From Mucilaginibacter sp. SG564 (lineage in GTDB: Bacteria > Bacteroidota > Bacteroidia > Sphingobacteriales > Sphingobacteriaceae), in assembly GCF_013149275.1 (NCBI RefSeq), contig NZ_JABGNA010000004.1:1-64000 (forward strand): DNA of 64,000 nucleotides. Reading direction: 5' to 3'. Under the pieces are notes generated by a model. The model did no database searches and was not told where the DNA came from. It saw only the letters and a list, made by a program, of their open reading frames with translations. Numbering within the stretch: position 1 is the first letter of the stretch; each line of letters opens with the position of its first letter. This document shows positions 7,992 to 17,234 of the stretch, one piece after another. A program made the position numbers and the translations under genes.

Positions 7992-8704
7992 TTCTCCAAC
8001 AGCCATCTGCGGGGTTTTTGCCTGCGTTTGGGTTTCAACCCGTATTGCCTGATACTTTTTTCCCTGATCAGGCTTACAGCTTCGTCCATATCATCGGTCA
8101 CCAGATAAAGGAGCGTATCAGGGTCACTGATAGTCTTATCGTTTTTCATTACAGCAATGTGTTCAAGCAATTCCCGATGATATTCCTTACCAAAAATAAT
8201 AACCGGAAAATTATGGATCTTATGGGTTTGTATCAGAGTCAGCGCCTCAAAGAATTCATCCAGGGTTCCGTATCCACCAGGCATCACCACGAAAGCAAAT
8301 GAGTACTTCACCAGCAATACTTTACGCAGGAAGAAATGCTTCATATACACCCACTTGTCAAGATATGCATTGGGTAGCTGTTCCACCGGCAGTTGTATAT
8401 TGCAGCCCACGGAACGCCCACCGACGTCTTTTGCTCCACGGTTGGCAGCCTCCATTAGCCCTGGCCCGCCGCCGGTTAAAATAGTAAAACCTAAGCTGGC
8501 AAATGCGGCACCTGCACGCCGTGTCATCTGGTAGTAAGGATGATCTTCTTTGAACCTCGCGGAACCAAATATAGTAATGCAGGGACCGATAAAATGCAAG
8601 GCCCGCAAACCATGGATGAGATCAATCATGGTCTGTAAAGTAAATTTCAATTCCTGTAAGCGCGAATGCGGACCTTCCAGGAAACGAATTTCAGTTTGAT
8701 TCAT
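7985..8704 (-). CDS. LOG family protein (TIGR00730-like Rossmann-fold nucleotide hydrolase)
   Basis: 239 residues with the two LOG hallmarks: GGGPGLMEAANRGA (about residues 77-90) and PGGYGTLDEFFEALT (about residues 140-155). Family members hydrolyse the N-glycosidic bond of nucleoside 5'-monophosphates; many were once misnamed lysine decarboxylases. Cytosolic, no signal. Third gene of a usp-mgtA-LOG operon, 20 bp after the ATPase stop. Confidence 0.88.
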   Translation of the reverse strand: MNQTEIRFLEGPHSRLQELKFTLQTMIDLIHGLRALHFIGPCITIFGSARFKEDHPYYQMTRRAGAAFASLGFTILTGGGPGLMEAANRGAKDVGGRSVGCNIQLPVEQLPNAYLDKWVYMKHFFLRKVLLVKYSFAFVVMPGGYGTLDEFFEALTLIQTHKIHNFPVIIFGKEYHRELLEHIAVMKNDKTISDPDTLLYLVTDDMDEAVSLIREKSIRQYGLKPKRRQKPRRWLLEND

Positions 8705-8724
8705 AACGCAAAAATTAAAACAGG

Positions 8725-11274
8725 TTAAAACGCTGCTTTTTCAAAAGATGCCGCCCCCCTGTAAAACCAATATTTAGCGAGCTCAGCGCTAAGCATATAG
8801 CAAATGATGATTAATAACATCCAGCTATAAAAAGTAAAGGGTAACTGAACAAAACCAAACCAGGCAGCAAAAGAGGTTAAAGGCAACGTCAATACCGTCA
8901 AAAGGATCATTATTGTTGCAATAAAAAGGTATTTCCCTGGTATGCTTCTAAAAAAAGGAAAGCGTGTACGAACAATCAGAACAATCAGGATCGCCGAAAT
9001 CACGGATTCAGTGAACCAGCCCGTTTGAAATATTTTCTCATTGGCATGAATAAGCAGCAACAATACGCCAAAAGTGAGATAATCATAAATGGAGCTTAAC
9101 AATCCGAAGATGACCATGAAGCGACGGATAAATCTCATATCCCAGCGTTGCGGCGTCCGGATATTAATATCGTCTACCCGGTCTGTCGCGATCGCCATTT
9201 CGGGAAAATCTGTTAACAGGTTGGTCAGAAGTACCTGCTTTGGCAATAACGGCAAAAAAGGCAAAAACAAGGAAGCTCCTGCCATACTGAACATGTTCCC
9301 AAAATTCGCGCTGGTGGCCATAAAAATATACTTCATGGTATTGGCAAAGGTTTTTCTACCCTCCAGGATCCCTTCGAGCAGTACGTTAAGGTTCTGGCTG
9401 AGCAGTACAATATCAGCCGCCTCTTTAGCTACATCCACCGCAGTATTCACGGAAATGCCTACGTCGGCTGCATGTAAAGCCGGAGCGTCATTGATACCAT
9501 CCCCCATAAATCCAACTACGTGCCCGGCTTTCTTTAAAACCATGATGATCCGTTCTTTCTGGTTAGGTTCCACTTCAGCAAATATGTCTGTTAATGGCGC
9601 CTGGTGAGCTAATGCAGCATTGCTCATTTTTTGTATCGCGGACCCGGTAAGCAACCGGGGTTGCCCGATACCGATTCGCAAGGCCAGGCTTTTAGCTACC
9701 AGGGCATTGTCACCGGTAATTATTTTCAGCCGGACACCAAGTTCGTTCAGATTTTTAATCGTATCGTAAATTCCTGTTTTCGGCGGGTCGAACAAGGTAA
9801 TAAAGCCTAAAAAGATCATGTCACACTCATCTTCCCTGGTAATGATATGCCCTCTGTCAATGGACTTGTAGGCCAGGCCCAATGTCCTGTAACCCGCTTC
9901 GCTTAACTTCGTATACTGTTCATTAAGCACCCTTTCCATTTCCCGGATACCAACGTACTTTCCCTCACCTGTCTCCGCCTGGCTACACAGGGCTAAAATG
10001 CCCTGCAGTGAGCCTTTGGTTACCGCGATATGAGTATTTTCATTCCTAAGCTGAACAGTCAACCTTTTCCTGATGAAATCATATGGAATTTCAGCTATGA
10101 GCCGATAATCATTCTCCGTTTTTGTACATAACGCGCAAATTGCTTCATCAATGGGATTATGGAAACCTTGTTGCATCGCTGCATTAAGCCAGGCATAATG
10201 CAACACCTTGTCACTATGATTGCCATTACAATCAAGGCTGTCACCAAGGGTTACCTTTCCTTCAGTAATAGTCCCGGTCTTATCGGTGCATAAAATGTTC
10301 ATGCTTCCAAAATTCTCGATAGACGACAGCCGTTTGACGATCACCTGCTGACTGGCCATTCTCCTGGCTCCCGTGGCTAAATTCACACTGATAATGGCGG
10401 GTAATAACTGGGGCGTCAACCCAACAGCCAGCGCCAGGGAAAATAAAAAAGAATCCAGTACAGGTTTATGAAGCAGCACGTTCGCGGCAAATATGATGAT
10501 AACGAGCAGTAAGGTTATCTCCATGAGCATATACCCAAATTTCCTGATGCCTCTTTCGAAATCGGTTTCGGGTATCTGGTTCATTAATTCTGCCGATATT
10601 TTACCAAATTCCGTCCGGGCCCCAGTTTGGACAATCAAAGCTTTGGCCTTACCGCTGATCACATGGGATCCCATAAACAGCGCATTACTGCGCCCGGCCA
10701 TAGGCGCGGTGGCGGTAACGGCGCCGTAACTCTTTTCAACCGGAAAACTTTCGCCTGTAAATGCCGCTTCATCCACAAATAACTCCTGTGAATCCACCAG
10801 TAAACAGTCCCCCGGTATAAAGTCACCGGCACTTAAGGTGACCAGGTCCCCAGGAACAACTTCTTCCACAGGGATGACTTTAAGCTGCCCCCCTCGCTGT
10901 ACATCACAATGCAGTTGTACGAGTTTTAACAGTCCCTTAACCGCATCCGCTGCTCCTTTTTCCTGCCAGAAACCTAAAAAACCGCTGATCAGGACAATGG
11001 TCAGTATGATTACCGTATCCGCCACATCACCCAAGCCTGCCGAGAGTAAAGCCGCCGCGATCAGCAATAGCGTAACCGGGTTTTTAAATTGCGTCAGGAA
11101 CAAAAGGAGAACTGATGTTTTGGGATGATTCCTGATCGTATTGGGGCCGTATTGCCGCAATCTCATCCCAGCTTCCTGATCTGACAAACCCTTAAGGCCA
11201 GCGGACAACCGGTGACAGGCTGTTTCCATATCCAACTGCCAGAATTTTATTTCAGTATCTGTGATGCTTTCCAT
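8725..11274 (-). CDS. mgtA: Magnesium-translocating P-type ATPase (MgtA/MgtB type)
   Basis: 849 residues. P3-type ATPase layout: N-terminal cation ATPase segment, TGES actuator motif at 173-176, phosphorylated Asp331 in DKTGT, TGD...GDGINDAP hinge, and about ten membrane helices with the C-terminal pairs after residue 660. Similarity in the first helices and the LTPQLLPAI segment fits Mg2+ importers of the MgtA group rather than Ca or heavy-metal pumps. It starts 7 bp after the universal stress gene, so the two are co-transcribed. No Mg-sensing leader is visible, which fits control by the island regulator instead. Confidence 0.85.
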   Translation of the reverse strand: MESITDTEIKFWQLDMETACHRLSAGLKGLSDQEAGMRLRQYGPNTIRNHPKTSVLLLFLTQFKNPVTLLLIAAALLSAGLGDVADTVIILTIVLISGFLGFWQEKGAADAVKGLLKLVQLHCDVQRGGQLKVIPVEEVVPGDLVTLSAGDFIPGDCLLVDSQELFVDEAAFTGESFPVEKSYGAVTATAPMAGRSNALFMGSHVISGKAKALIVQTGARTEFGKISAELMNQIPETDFERGIRKFGYMLMEITLLLVIIIFAANVLLHKPVLDSFLFSLALAVGLTPQLLPAIISVNLATGARRMASQQVIVKRLSSIENFGSMNILCTDKTGTITEGKVTLGDSLDCNGNHSDKVLHYAWLNAAMQQGFHNPIDEAICALCTKTENDYRLIAEIPYDFIRKRLTVQLRNENTHIAVTKGSLQGILALCSQAETGEGKYVGIREMERVLNEQYTKLSEAGYRTLGLAYKSIDRGHIITREDECDMIFLGFITLFDPPKTGIYDTIKNLNELGVRLKIITGDNALVAKSLALRIGIGQPRLLTGSAIQKMSNAALAHQAPLTDIFAEVEPNQKERIIMVLKKAGHVVGFMGDGINDAPALHAADVGISVNTAVDVAKEAADIVLLSQNLNVLLEGILEGRKTFANTMKYIFMATSANFGNMFSMAGASLFLPFLPLLPKQVLLTNLLTDFPEMAIATDRVDDINIRTPQRWDMRFIRRFMVIFGLLSSIYDYLTFGVLLLLIHANEKIFQTGWFTESVISAILIVLIVRTRFPFFRSIPGKYLFIATIMILLTVLTLPLTSFAAWFGFVQLPFTFYSWMLLIIICYMLSAELAKYWFYRGAASFEKAAF

Positions 11275-11281
11275 GGTTTGA

Positions 11282-12115
11282 TCAATAGGGAAAAATCATC
11301 AGCGGTACGGCGATATGTGCAGGTAGGGAATGCCCTACATAGTCACCTATAATCTGCTCAAAATGAAAGCGGTGATTGACCAGAACGATCAGGTCATTAT
11401 GCATGCCGTTGATCATCACATCTACAGCTTTGGTCAGGTCACGTTCCATAATGTTATTAAAAAACACTTGATCATAATCGATAGGTGAACATACTGTTTC
11501 TTCAAATAAGGTTTGCGCATAAGGTTCCATAATAGGCGGTAACCCTTTAGCAGACAAATGGGATATCGTTAAGCTCGCACAGATAGATCTGGCCAGTTCA
11601 GCCAGATATTTAACAACGACTAAGCGACAATAACGCAGGTCCGCGATATATACCAGACGTTCCAGATCCTTTAGGGGCCAGCTCTCCGGGATCAGCAGCA
11701 ACGGGCAGCGTACCCTATTTAATAAGCAATAAGCATCGAGTTTCTCTTTGATATTTTTCTGTTTTACCTCATGAGGCAAACCCTTGATGATCATATATAT
11801 TTGATCCTTATTAACCATCTCCACAAAGCCGGGGATGTTGAAATCAGCAATCATTATTTCTTCGATTATCGGGCTATTATCGGTTTCAAAACGACCTGGC
11901 TCTCCTGTTTTATCCAATGCATTGTTTTCAAGACGCTCATGATGGTCCATGTAAAGATCTGTTCCAATTCTTACTTTTTCACGTTTCTGTTCCCGTACTT
12001 TTGAGGTATGGCAAATCACCATTTTTGCCCGGATCTTTCTGGCTATCATGGTGGCAAATGCAGCCGCATGAATGTCAGCGGGCGAATTGTCATTGAGGAC
12101 GATAATAGTTTTCAT
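11282..12115 (-). CDS. Universal stress protein, tandem UspA domains
   Basis: 277 residues from the ATG at 12113-12115 (MKTIIVLND, the usual Usp opening); an upstream in-frame ATG at 12169 adds an unlikely 18-residue leader. Two Usp-like halves (about 1-145 and 150-277). The second half ends PAHIAVPLMIFPY, and neither half has a clear GxxG-Gx9-GS ATP-binding motif. First gene of an operon with the Mg ATPase and the LOG protein. A TGA-N6-TCA site lies 60 bp upstream. Usp genes next to cation ATPases occur in hypoxia regulons of other phyla, which supports a role under oxygen limitation by context only. Confidence 0.8.
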   Translation of the reverse strand: MKTIIVLNDNSPADIHAAAFATMIARKIRAKMVICHTSKVREQKREKVRIGTDLYMDHHERLENNALDKTGEPGRFETDNSPIIEEIMIADFNIPGFVEMVNKDQIYMIIKGLPHEVKQKNIKEKLDAYCLLNRVRCPLLLIPESWPLKDLERLVYIADLRYCRLVVVKYLAELARSICASLTISHLSAKGLPPIMEPYAQTLFEETVCSPIDYDQVFFNNIMERDLTKAVDVMINGMHNDLIVLVNHRFHFEQIIGDYVGHSLPAHIAVPLMIFPY

Positions 12116-12174
12116 AACGTATCTGGTTGAATTTCTGATGTCGTAAAATTTGCTATAATGCCCCGGCAATTAAA

Positions 12175-12186
12175 TGATCCTTGTCA
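12175..12186. promoter_or_regulatory. CRP/FNR-type site upstream of usp-mgtA-LOG
   Basis: AAATGA-TCCTTG-TCACG at 12172-12188 shows the shared core and flank of the island sites. It lies about 60 bp before the usp start, a workable activator position. Confidence 0.5.
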
Positions 12187-12246
12187 CGTAAAGAATTGTT
12201 TGAGGTCAGGCTATTTATAAGAAGTAATCATTTTGCTACCCCTGTT

Positions 12247-14604
12247 TCAGTGCCGGTCCAGTTTCCAGTTTTTAATTTCGGGCATATCATCCAGGTAAGC
12301 GCAGATATAGTTGTGATGCTCCTTTAATTTGGATTCACAGAAGTTGATAAAACCATCTGTTTGCAGGTGCATTCGTGACACCCTTTTTACAGCTTCCATG
12401 GCGAGGTGATAACGGCTCATCTGGTTCAATACCACCATATCAAAAGGTGTAGTTGTGGTACCTTCTTCTATAAAGCCGCGTACATGAAAACGGGCAGGAT
12501 CCGGCCGTCCGTGCACCAGGTCATGAATGATGCGTACATAACCGTGGAACGCGAAAATAACCGGAGCCGTATTTGTAAACAATTCGCTGAATAATTCCTC
12601 ACTCATTCCATGCGGATGATAAGCCACTGGAGACAAGGCCATCAAGTCCACCACATTGACCACCCTGACCCTCAGGTCCGGAAAATGATCCATTAATAGT
12701 TGTGCTGCCGCAACCGTTTCCAGTGTCGGCACATCACCGGCACATCCCAATACAACCTCCGGAATCTGCCCGTGATCATTACCTGCCCATTTCCAGACCG
12801 AGGCCCCTCTGGCGCAATGTTCCACAGCGTCGTCGATAGATAGCCACTGTAATTCCGGTTGTTTACCTGCTACTACTACATTGACGTAATCTTTACTGCG
12901 CAGGCAATGGTCCATTACTGATAAAAGCGTATTGGCATCAGGCGGCAGATAGATCCGGACCACCGAACTTTTCTTATTGACTACGGTGTCTATAAAACCA
13001 GGCCCCTGATGACTATAACCATTGTTGTCCTGTCGCCAGGTATGGGAAGTCAATAAATAGTTCAGGGAGGCTACGGGTTTGCGCCAGGGCAGTTCACGCG
13101 ATGTCTTGATCCATTTAGCGTACTGGCTCACCATGGAATCTACGATGGTGACAAAAGCCTCATAGCAAGGAAATAGGCCATGTCTTCCGGTCAGCAGATA
13201 ACCTTCCAGCCAGCCTTCACACAAATGTTCGCTCAATACTTCCATCACCCGGCCGTCTGTCGCCAGTTTATCATCTTTCGGAAAAATCTGCTCCTGGGTG
13301 CACCTGTTGGTTACTTCAAAAACTGCTTCGAGGCGGTTGGAGGTAGTTTCATCCGGGCAAAATAGCCTGAAGTTCTTAGCGTCTTTATTAAGCGTAAAAA
13401 CATCCCGGAGATATTTACCCAAATTACGGGTGCTTTCCGCTTGCGTTTCACCTGGACCCGTTATTTCCAGTTGATATGACCTAAAATCAGGCAACAGGAG
13501 ATCTTTGAGCAACACTCCTCCATTGGCAACAGGCAATGCACTCATACGCTTATCACCTTTCGGCGCCAGAACTGCAAGTTCAGGGATTAGTTTTCCTTTT
13601 GTATCGAACAAGTCCTCGGGCCGGTAACTGCGCATCCAGGATTCAAGCAGCTTCAGTTTTTCCGGATCTTCCTTCACCCCGGTCAAGGGTACCTGGTGTG
13701 CCCTGAAGGTCCCCTCAATCGGCACACCTTTCCACTCTTTTGGTCCTGTCCAGCCTTTTGGCGTTCTTAAAATGATTATAGGCCATTGAACAGGTGCTGT
13801 GTTACCAGTCCTGGCCTTTTCCTGAATCAGTTTAATCCTCCTGTAAGCCTCGTCCAGCGTTCCGGCCATTTGCTGATGAACAGCTGCGGGGATATCGCCC
13901 TCCACAAAGAGCACATCATAGCCATAACCAGAGAACAACTGGGTCAACTGCATATTGCTCATCCGGGCAAGCACTGTTGGTCCGGATATTTTGTAACCAT
14001 TCAGGTGAAGTATGGGTAAAACTGCTCCATCCCTCGCCGGGTTCAGAAACGCTATCGATTTCCAGCTACCTTCCAGTGGGCAGGTTTCGGCCTCCCCATC
14101 GCCTACCACGCAGGCTACCAGCAGGTCCGGGTTATCAAAGGCTGCTCCAAAGGCGTGACCCAACGCATATCCCAACTCACCGCCTTCATGCACCGAGCCC
14201 GGTACATGGGCACCAACATGGCTGGGCACGCCTCCCGGTGTCGAAAACTGCCGGAATAATTGCCGCATACCCTGTTCATTTTGCCCAACCTCGGGATAAA
14301 CCTCCGAATAAGTACCCTCTAAATAAGTATTGGCGACAATAGCCGGGGCGCCATGGCCAGGCCCGCAAACATAAAGTACATTGGCACCGGTGTTTTTGAT
14401 CAGTCTGTTCAAATGGACATAAATGAGGTTCAATCCGGGCGAGGTTCCCCAATGGCCAAGCAAACGCGGTTTAATATCTCCTGGCTTTAAAGGTTCCCTT
14501 AATAGCGGGTTTTCTTGTAAATAAATCTGTCCAGCTGCTAGATAATTGGCAGCCTGCCAGTAAGCATGTATATTGGTCAGTTCTTTTAATGATAATGTGC
14601 TCAT
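12247..14604 (-). CDS. xfp: Phosphoketolase (xylulose-5-phosphate / fructose-6-phosphate)
   Basis: 785 residues, full length for the family. It is a thiamine-diphosphate enzyme that splits xylulose-5-P (and often fructose-6-P) with phosphate into acetyl phosphate and glyceraldehyde-3-P (or erythrose-4-P). Family signs: [81 protein letters not shown] and GYSHQGPGF. The ThDP/Mg loop reads [10 protein letters not shown] where a Gly is usual instead of Cys. Directly downstream of acetate kinase (15 bp), so acetyl phosphate would be turned into acetate plus ATP. Confidence 0.95.
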   Translation of the reverse strand: MSTLSLKELTNIHAYWQAANYLAAGQIYLQENPLLREPLKPGDIKPRLLGHWGTSPGLNLIYVHLNRLIKNTGANVLYVCGPGHGAPAIVANTYLEGTYSEVYPEVGQNEQGMRQLFRQFSTPGGVPSHVGAHVPGSVHEGGELGYALGHAFGAAFDNPDLLVACVVGDGEAETCPLEGSWKSIAFLNPARDGAVLPILHLNGYKISGPTVLARMSNMQLTQLFSGYGYDVLFVEGDIPAAVHQQMAGTLDEAYRRIKLIQEKARTGNTAPVQWPIIILRTPKGWTGPKEWKGVPIEGTFRAHQVPLTGVKEDPEKLKLLESWMRSYRPEDLFDTKGKLIPELAVLAPKGDKRMSALPVANGGVLLKDLLLPDFRSYQLEITGPGETQAESTRNLGKYLRDVFTLNKDAKNFRLFCPDETTSNRLEAVFEVTNRCTQEQIFPKDDKLATDGRVMEVLSEHLCEGWLEGYLLTGRHGLFPCYEAFVTIVDSMVSQYAKWIKTSRELPWRKPVASLNYLLTSHTWRQDNNGYSHQGPGFIDTVVNKKSSVVRIYLPPDANTLLSVMDHCLRSKDYVNVVVAGKQPELQWLSIDDAVEHCARGASVWKWAGNDHGQIPEVVLGCAGDVPTLETVAAAQLLMDHFPDLRVRVVNVVDLMALSPVAYHPHGMSEELFSELFTNTAPVIFAFHGYVRIIHDLVHGRPDPARFHVRGFIEEGTTTTPFDMVVLNQMSRYHLAMEAVKRVSRMHLQTDGFINFCESKLKEHHNYICAYLDDMPEIKNWKLDRH

Positions 14605-14619
14605 GATATTGATGCTTGA

Positions 14620-15807
14620 TTATTGATTCTTTATAAATGGATAGGTATGTTGGGCGATCATGGCCTCTTCGTCCGTCGCCAGCACTTGCACTTTTACCTT
14701 GCTTGATGGCCCGGAAATCAGCCTGTGATTACCTTGATTTAACTGTCTGTCAATGGAAATACCTAAAAAACCGAGGTCATTGCAACTATATTCCCGGATA
14801 AGCGGACAGTTCTCCCCTATTCCGCCGGTAAATACCAGCAAGTCCAGGCCCCCCATCGCGGCGGCCAAGGCCCCGATGTTCTTTTTTACCTGGTAGCAGA
14901 ACAGCGTAATAGCTTCCTGTGCTTTTGTATCATCTTCTCGATGCCGTAATAGAGTTTGCATGTCACCCGTTCCGGCGATAGCCAGTAGGCCTGATTTTTT
15001 GCTCAGTAAATCGTCAAGTTCGTCAAGAGTCAAGTGCTCCTGTTTCAATAAATATAACGGAACGCTGGGGTCGAGGTCCCCGGAACGGCTGCCCATAATA
15101 AGGCCGCCAACCGGGCTCAGTCCCATGGTCGTGTCTATACTGATCCCGTTTTTAACAGCGGTGATACTGGCTCCATTACCCAAATGGGCGATAATGATCT
15201 TCTTTTTCAGCCAGGCATGATCTTTTTCAGCAAGCTTTGTGATAATATACTCATAAGAAAGTCCATGAAAACCATATCTGATCAGTCCTTGCTTTTTGTA
15301 GACTTCCGGTAATGGGTAATATTTAGCACAAGTCGGCATATCCTGGTGAAAAAAAGTATCGAAGCAGGCCACCTGTCTAATAGCTGGAAACGCAGTTTGA
15401 AAAATCTTGATAGTGCGGATTTCATCTGGGAGATGATTCGGCGCCAGGTAAATGAGTTTCTGTAAAGTCTTCAGTAACTTTTCCGTAATGATTTCCGGAG
15501 CGCGGTGATCGGGACCACCCTGTACAATACGGTGGCCTACCGCAACAAGCGGATATAGCCTCTTATTATTGAGCAACCAGACCGTGAGTTCCAGAACAGC
15601 TGATCGGATATTGTCATGCTTTATCGGGTGGCTTTGCAATATTTGTCCGTCCTTATCATGAATGCGGAAACACCGTTCCTGCGGTCCGGAAAGCGCAACA
15701 GATCCATACAATTTCATAGCGAAGGTTTGGGATTTCCACAAGCTGAATTTCAGGCTCGAAGAGCCACAATTGATCGTTAATATATAGGAGCCAGACGGAG
15801 TTGTCAT
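14620..15807 (-). CDS. ackA: Acetate kinase
   Basis: 395 residues. ASKHA-fold kinase making ATP from acetyl phosphate. Motifs: N-terminal INCGSSSLKFSLW, FDTFFHQDMP, YGFHGLSYEY, HLGNGASITAV, TTMGLSPVGGLIMGSRSGDLDP and FTGGIGEN near the C-terminus. Substitutions at otherwise common positions (GHRIVQGG for GHRVVHGG) fit the divergent acetate kinases seen with phosphoketolase. First gene of the ackA-xfp operon, divergent from the FixL-like kinase; two CRP-type palindromes lie between. Confidence 0.93.
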   Translation of the reverse strand: MTTPSGSYILTINCGSSSLKFSLWKSQTFAMKLYGSVALSGPQERCFRIHDKDGQILQSHPIKHDNIRSAVLELTVWLLNNKRLYPLVAVGHRIVQGGPDHRAPEIITEKLLKTLQKLIYLAPNHLPDEIRTIKIFQTAFPAIRQVACFDTFFHQDMPTCAKYYPLPEVYKKQGLIRYGFHGLSYEYIITKLAEKDHAWLKKKIIIAHLGNGASITAVKNGISIDTTMGLSPVGGLIMGSRSGDLDPSVPLYLLKQEHLTLDELDDLLSKKSGLLAIAGTGDMQTLLRHREDDTKAQEAITLFCYQVKKNIGALAAAMGGLDLLVFTGGIGENCPLIREYSCNDLGFLGISIDRQLNQGNHRLISGPSSKVKVQVLATDEEAMIAQHTYPFIKNQ

Positions 15808-15880
15808 GATTTCTGATTAAACACGCTTTAAATTGGGACTAAGCTACGATCAACCCATCGCCGGATAAATGACGGCCGTT

Positions 15881-15914
15881 CAATACAAAGGTGATCCCGG
15901 TCACCTTTGTATTG
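15881..15914. promoter_or_regulatory. 34-bp palindrome containing a CRP-like site, ackA/FixL-like divergent promoter
   Basis: Perfect 14-bp arms CAATACAAAGGTGA (15881-15894) and TCACCTTTGTATTG (15901-15914) around TCCCGG. The inner GGTGA-N6-TCACC has the half-site and spacing of CRP/FNR-family operators. It lies about 75 bp upstream of ackA and 130 bp upstream of the FixL-like kinase gene. The long symmetric flanks are unusual and could also form a hairpin in RNA. Confidence 0.6.
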
Positions 15915-15949
15915 ATTATGGCTTATGTAAAATGGCGGGAGTAAAAAAA

Positions 15950-15961
15950 TGACCATCGTCA
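15950..15961. promoter_or_regulatory. Second CRP/FNR-type site, FixL-like kinase promoter
   Basis: AAATGA-CCATCG-TCACTTT: same core and flanks as the other island sites. A near-consensus -7 box (TATATTTT, 15982-15989) lies 20 bp downstream, and AATATTTG at 16007-16014 lies 45 bp downstream. This suggests activation, or autoregulation of the two-component operon. Confidence 0.5.
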
Positions 15962-16046
15962 CTTTTTTGCGTGAAAACAATTATATTTTATCCGGTTTCG
16001 ATTGCCAATATTTGTGATCACAATCAGTATTTGATAAAACCAGCAT

Positions 16047-17234
16047 ATGGAAAACACCGCCCTGTTAAAAGCAATCATTGAAAACGCCATTGATGGTATC
16101 ATTACGATCGACGGAAGAGGTATCGTAGAAACGATCAACCCCGCCGCCTGCAAGTTATTCCTTTGCAGCCCGGAAGAGGTAATCGGACAAAATATCTCTA
16201 CCTTAATGCCTCCGCCTTACAAGGAACAGCATGATGAATATATCAATAGGTATCAGCGCACAAGCGAGCCGCATATCATCGGCATTGGACGGGTGGTGAC
16301 GGGCTTGCGTAAAGACGGTACCACGTTCCCATTTAAGCTGGGCGTGAGCGATGTACCTTTTTCGGGGAGAAAGATCTATGCCGGCTTTATCCATGACCTT
16401 AGCCGCGAGATGGAAGCGGAAGAACAATTAAAGGAGTATGCCGCCCATCTGGAGGAATTGGTTGAGGAACGAACCTTATCGCTAAAAAAAACAGTTGAGG
16501 CCTTGCAGGAGGCCAAAGAAGAAGTAAGTCTTTCCCTGGAAAAAGAAAAAGAACTGGGGCAGTTAAAAAGCAGGTTTGTATCCATGGCATCTCATGAGTT
16601 CCGCACACCGCTAAGTGCCATACAGTTGTCATCCTCCTTAATAGAAAAATATGCACAGCCCTTTGATAATCCAAACATCGGCAAGCACGTAACCAAAATA
16701 AAAACTGCAATCGGCAACCTTACGGCTATCCTGAATGATTTTCTATCGTTGGAAAAGCTGGAAGCCGGAAAAGTAACCCCTTCATTCGAGGCTTTCGACC
16801 TGGTTAAACTTTCGGAAGAAATTACTGAAGAAATGCAAATGGTGGCCAAACAAAATCAAAGCATTATTTACCAGCATACCGGAATCAGCAGCCTCGCTAT
16901 CCTAGATCAAAACTTAATCAGGAACTGCGTGATCAATCTCATCGGCAACGCAATTAAATACTCGGGAGAAAATACTTTCATAGAATTTAACACAGAGGTC
17001 AATGAACAATTTTGCCTGATTGCAGTCAAAGATAATGGAATTGGCATACCGGAAACCGATCAGAAACACATGTTCGAAGCATTTTTTCGGGCACATAACA
17101 CTGGCAATATCCCGGGAACCGGATTAGGCTTGAATATCGTCGCGCGCTATGCCAACCTGATGAACGGCCAGATCGAATTTAAAAGCGACATCAACAAAGG
17201 CACCATATTCACCATTAAATTTCCAATATCATGA
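16047..17234 (+). CDS. FixL-like heme-PAS oxygen-sensor histidine kinase
   Basis: 395 residues, soluble. PAS domain at about 1-120, coiled coil about 120-170, HisKA with His183 in SMASHEFRTPL, HATPase_c to the end (NLIGNAIKYS, DNGIGIPETD, GTGLGLNIVARY). The PAS matches FixL closely: LMPPPYKEQHDEYINRY, then PHIIGIGRVVTG, then RKDGTTFPFKL. His62 corresponds to the proximal heme ligand His200 of Bradyrhizobium FixL, and Arg68, His76 and Arg82 fall at the exact spacing of its Arg206, His214 and Arg220, the propionate and oxygen-contact residues. So heme and O2 binding is well supported, though not proven. It overlaps the REC-CRP gene by ATGA, marking the cognate pair. Confidence 0.88.
   Translation: MENTALLKAIIENAIDGIITIDGRGIVETINPAACKLFLCSPEEVIGQNISTLMPPPYKEQHDEYINRYQRTSEPHIIGIGRVVTGLRKDGTTFPFKLGVSDVPFSGRKIYAGFIHDLSREMEAEEQLKEYAAHLEELVEERTLSLKKTVEALQEAKEEVSLSLEKEKELGQLKSRFVSMASHEFRTPLSAIQLSSSLIEKYAQPFDNPNIGKHVTKIKTAIGNLTAILNDFLSLEKLEAGKVTPSFEAFDLVKLSEEITEEMQMVAKQNQSIIYQHTGISSLAILDQNLIRNCVINLIGNAIKYSGENTFIEFNTEVNEQFCLIAVKDNGIGIPETDQKHMFEAFFRAHNTGNIPGTGLGLNIVARYANLMNGQIEFKSDINKGTIFTIKFPIS

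Noticed and set aside
9089..9607. 172-codon ORF antisense to the magnesium ATPase
   Set aside because: Shadow of the ATPase; Ser/Ile-rich composition typical of antisense reading.
13977..14342. 121-codon plus-strand ORF inside the phosphoketolase gene
   Set aside because: Antisense shadow of a well-conserved coding region; product is Arg/Pro-rich with no domain.
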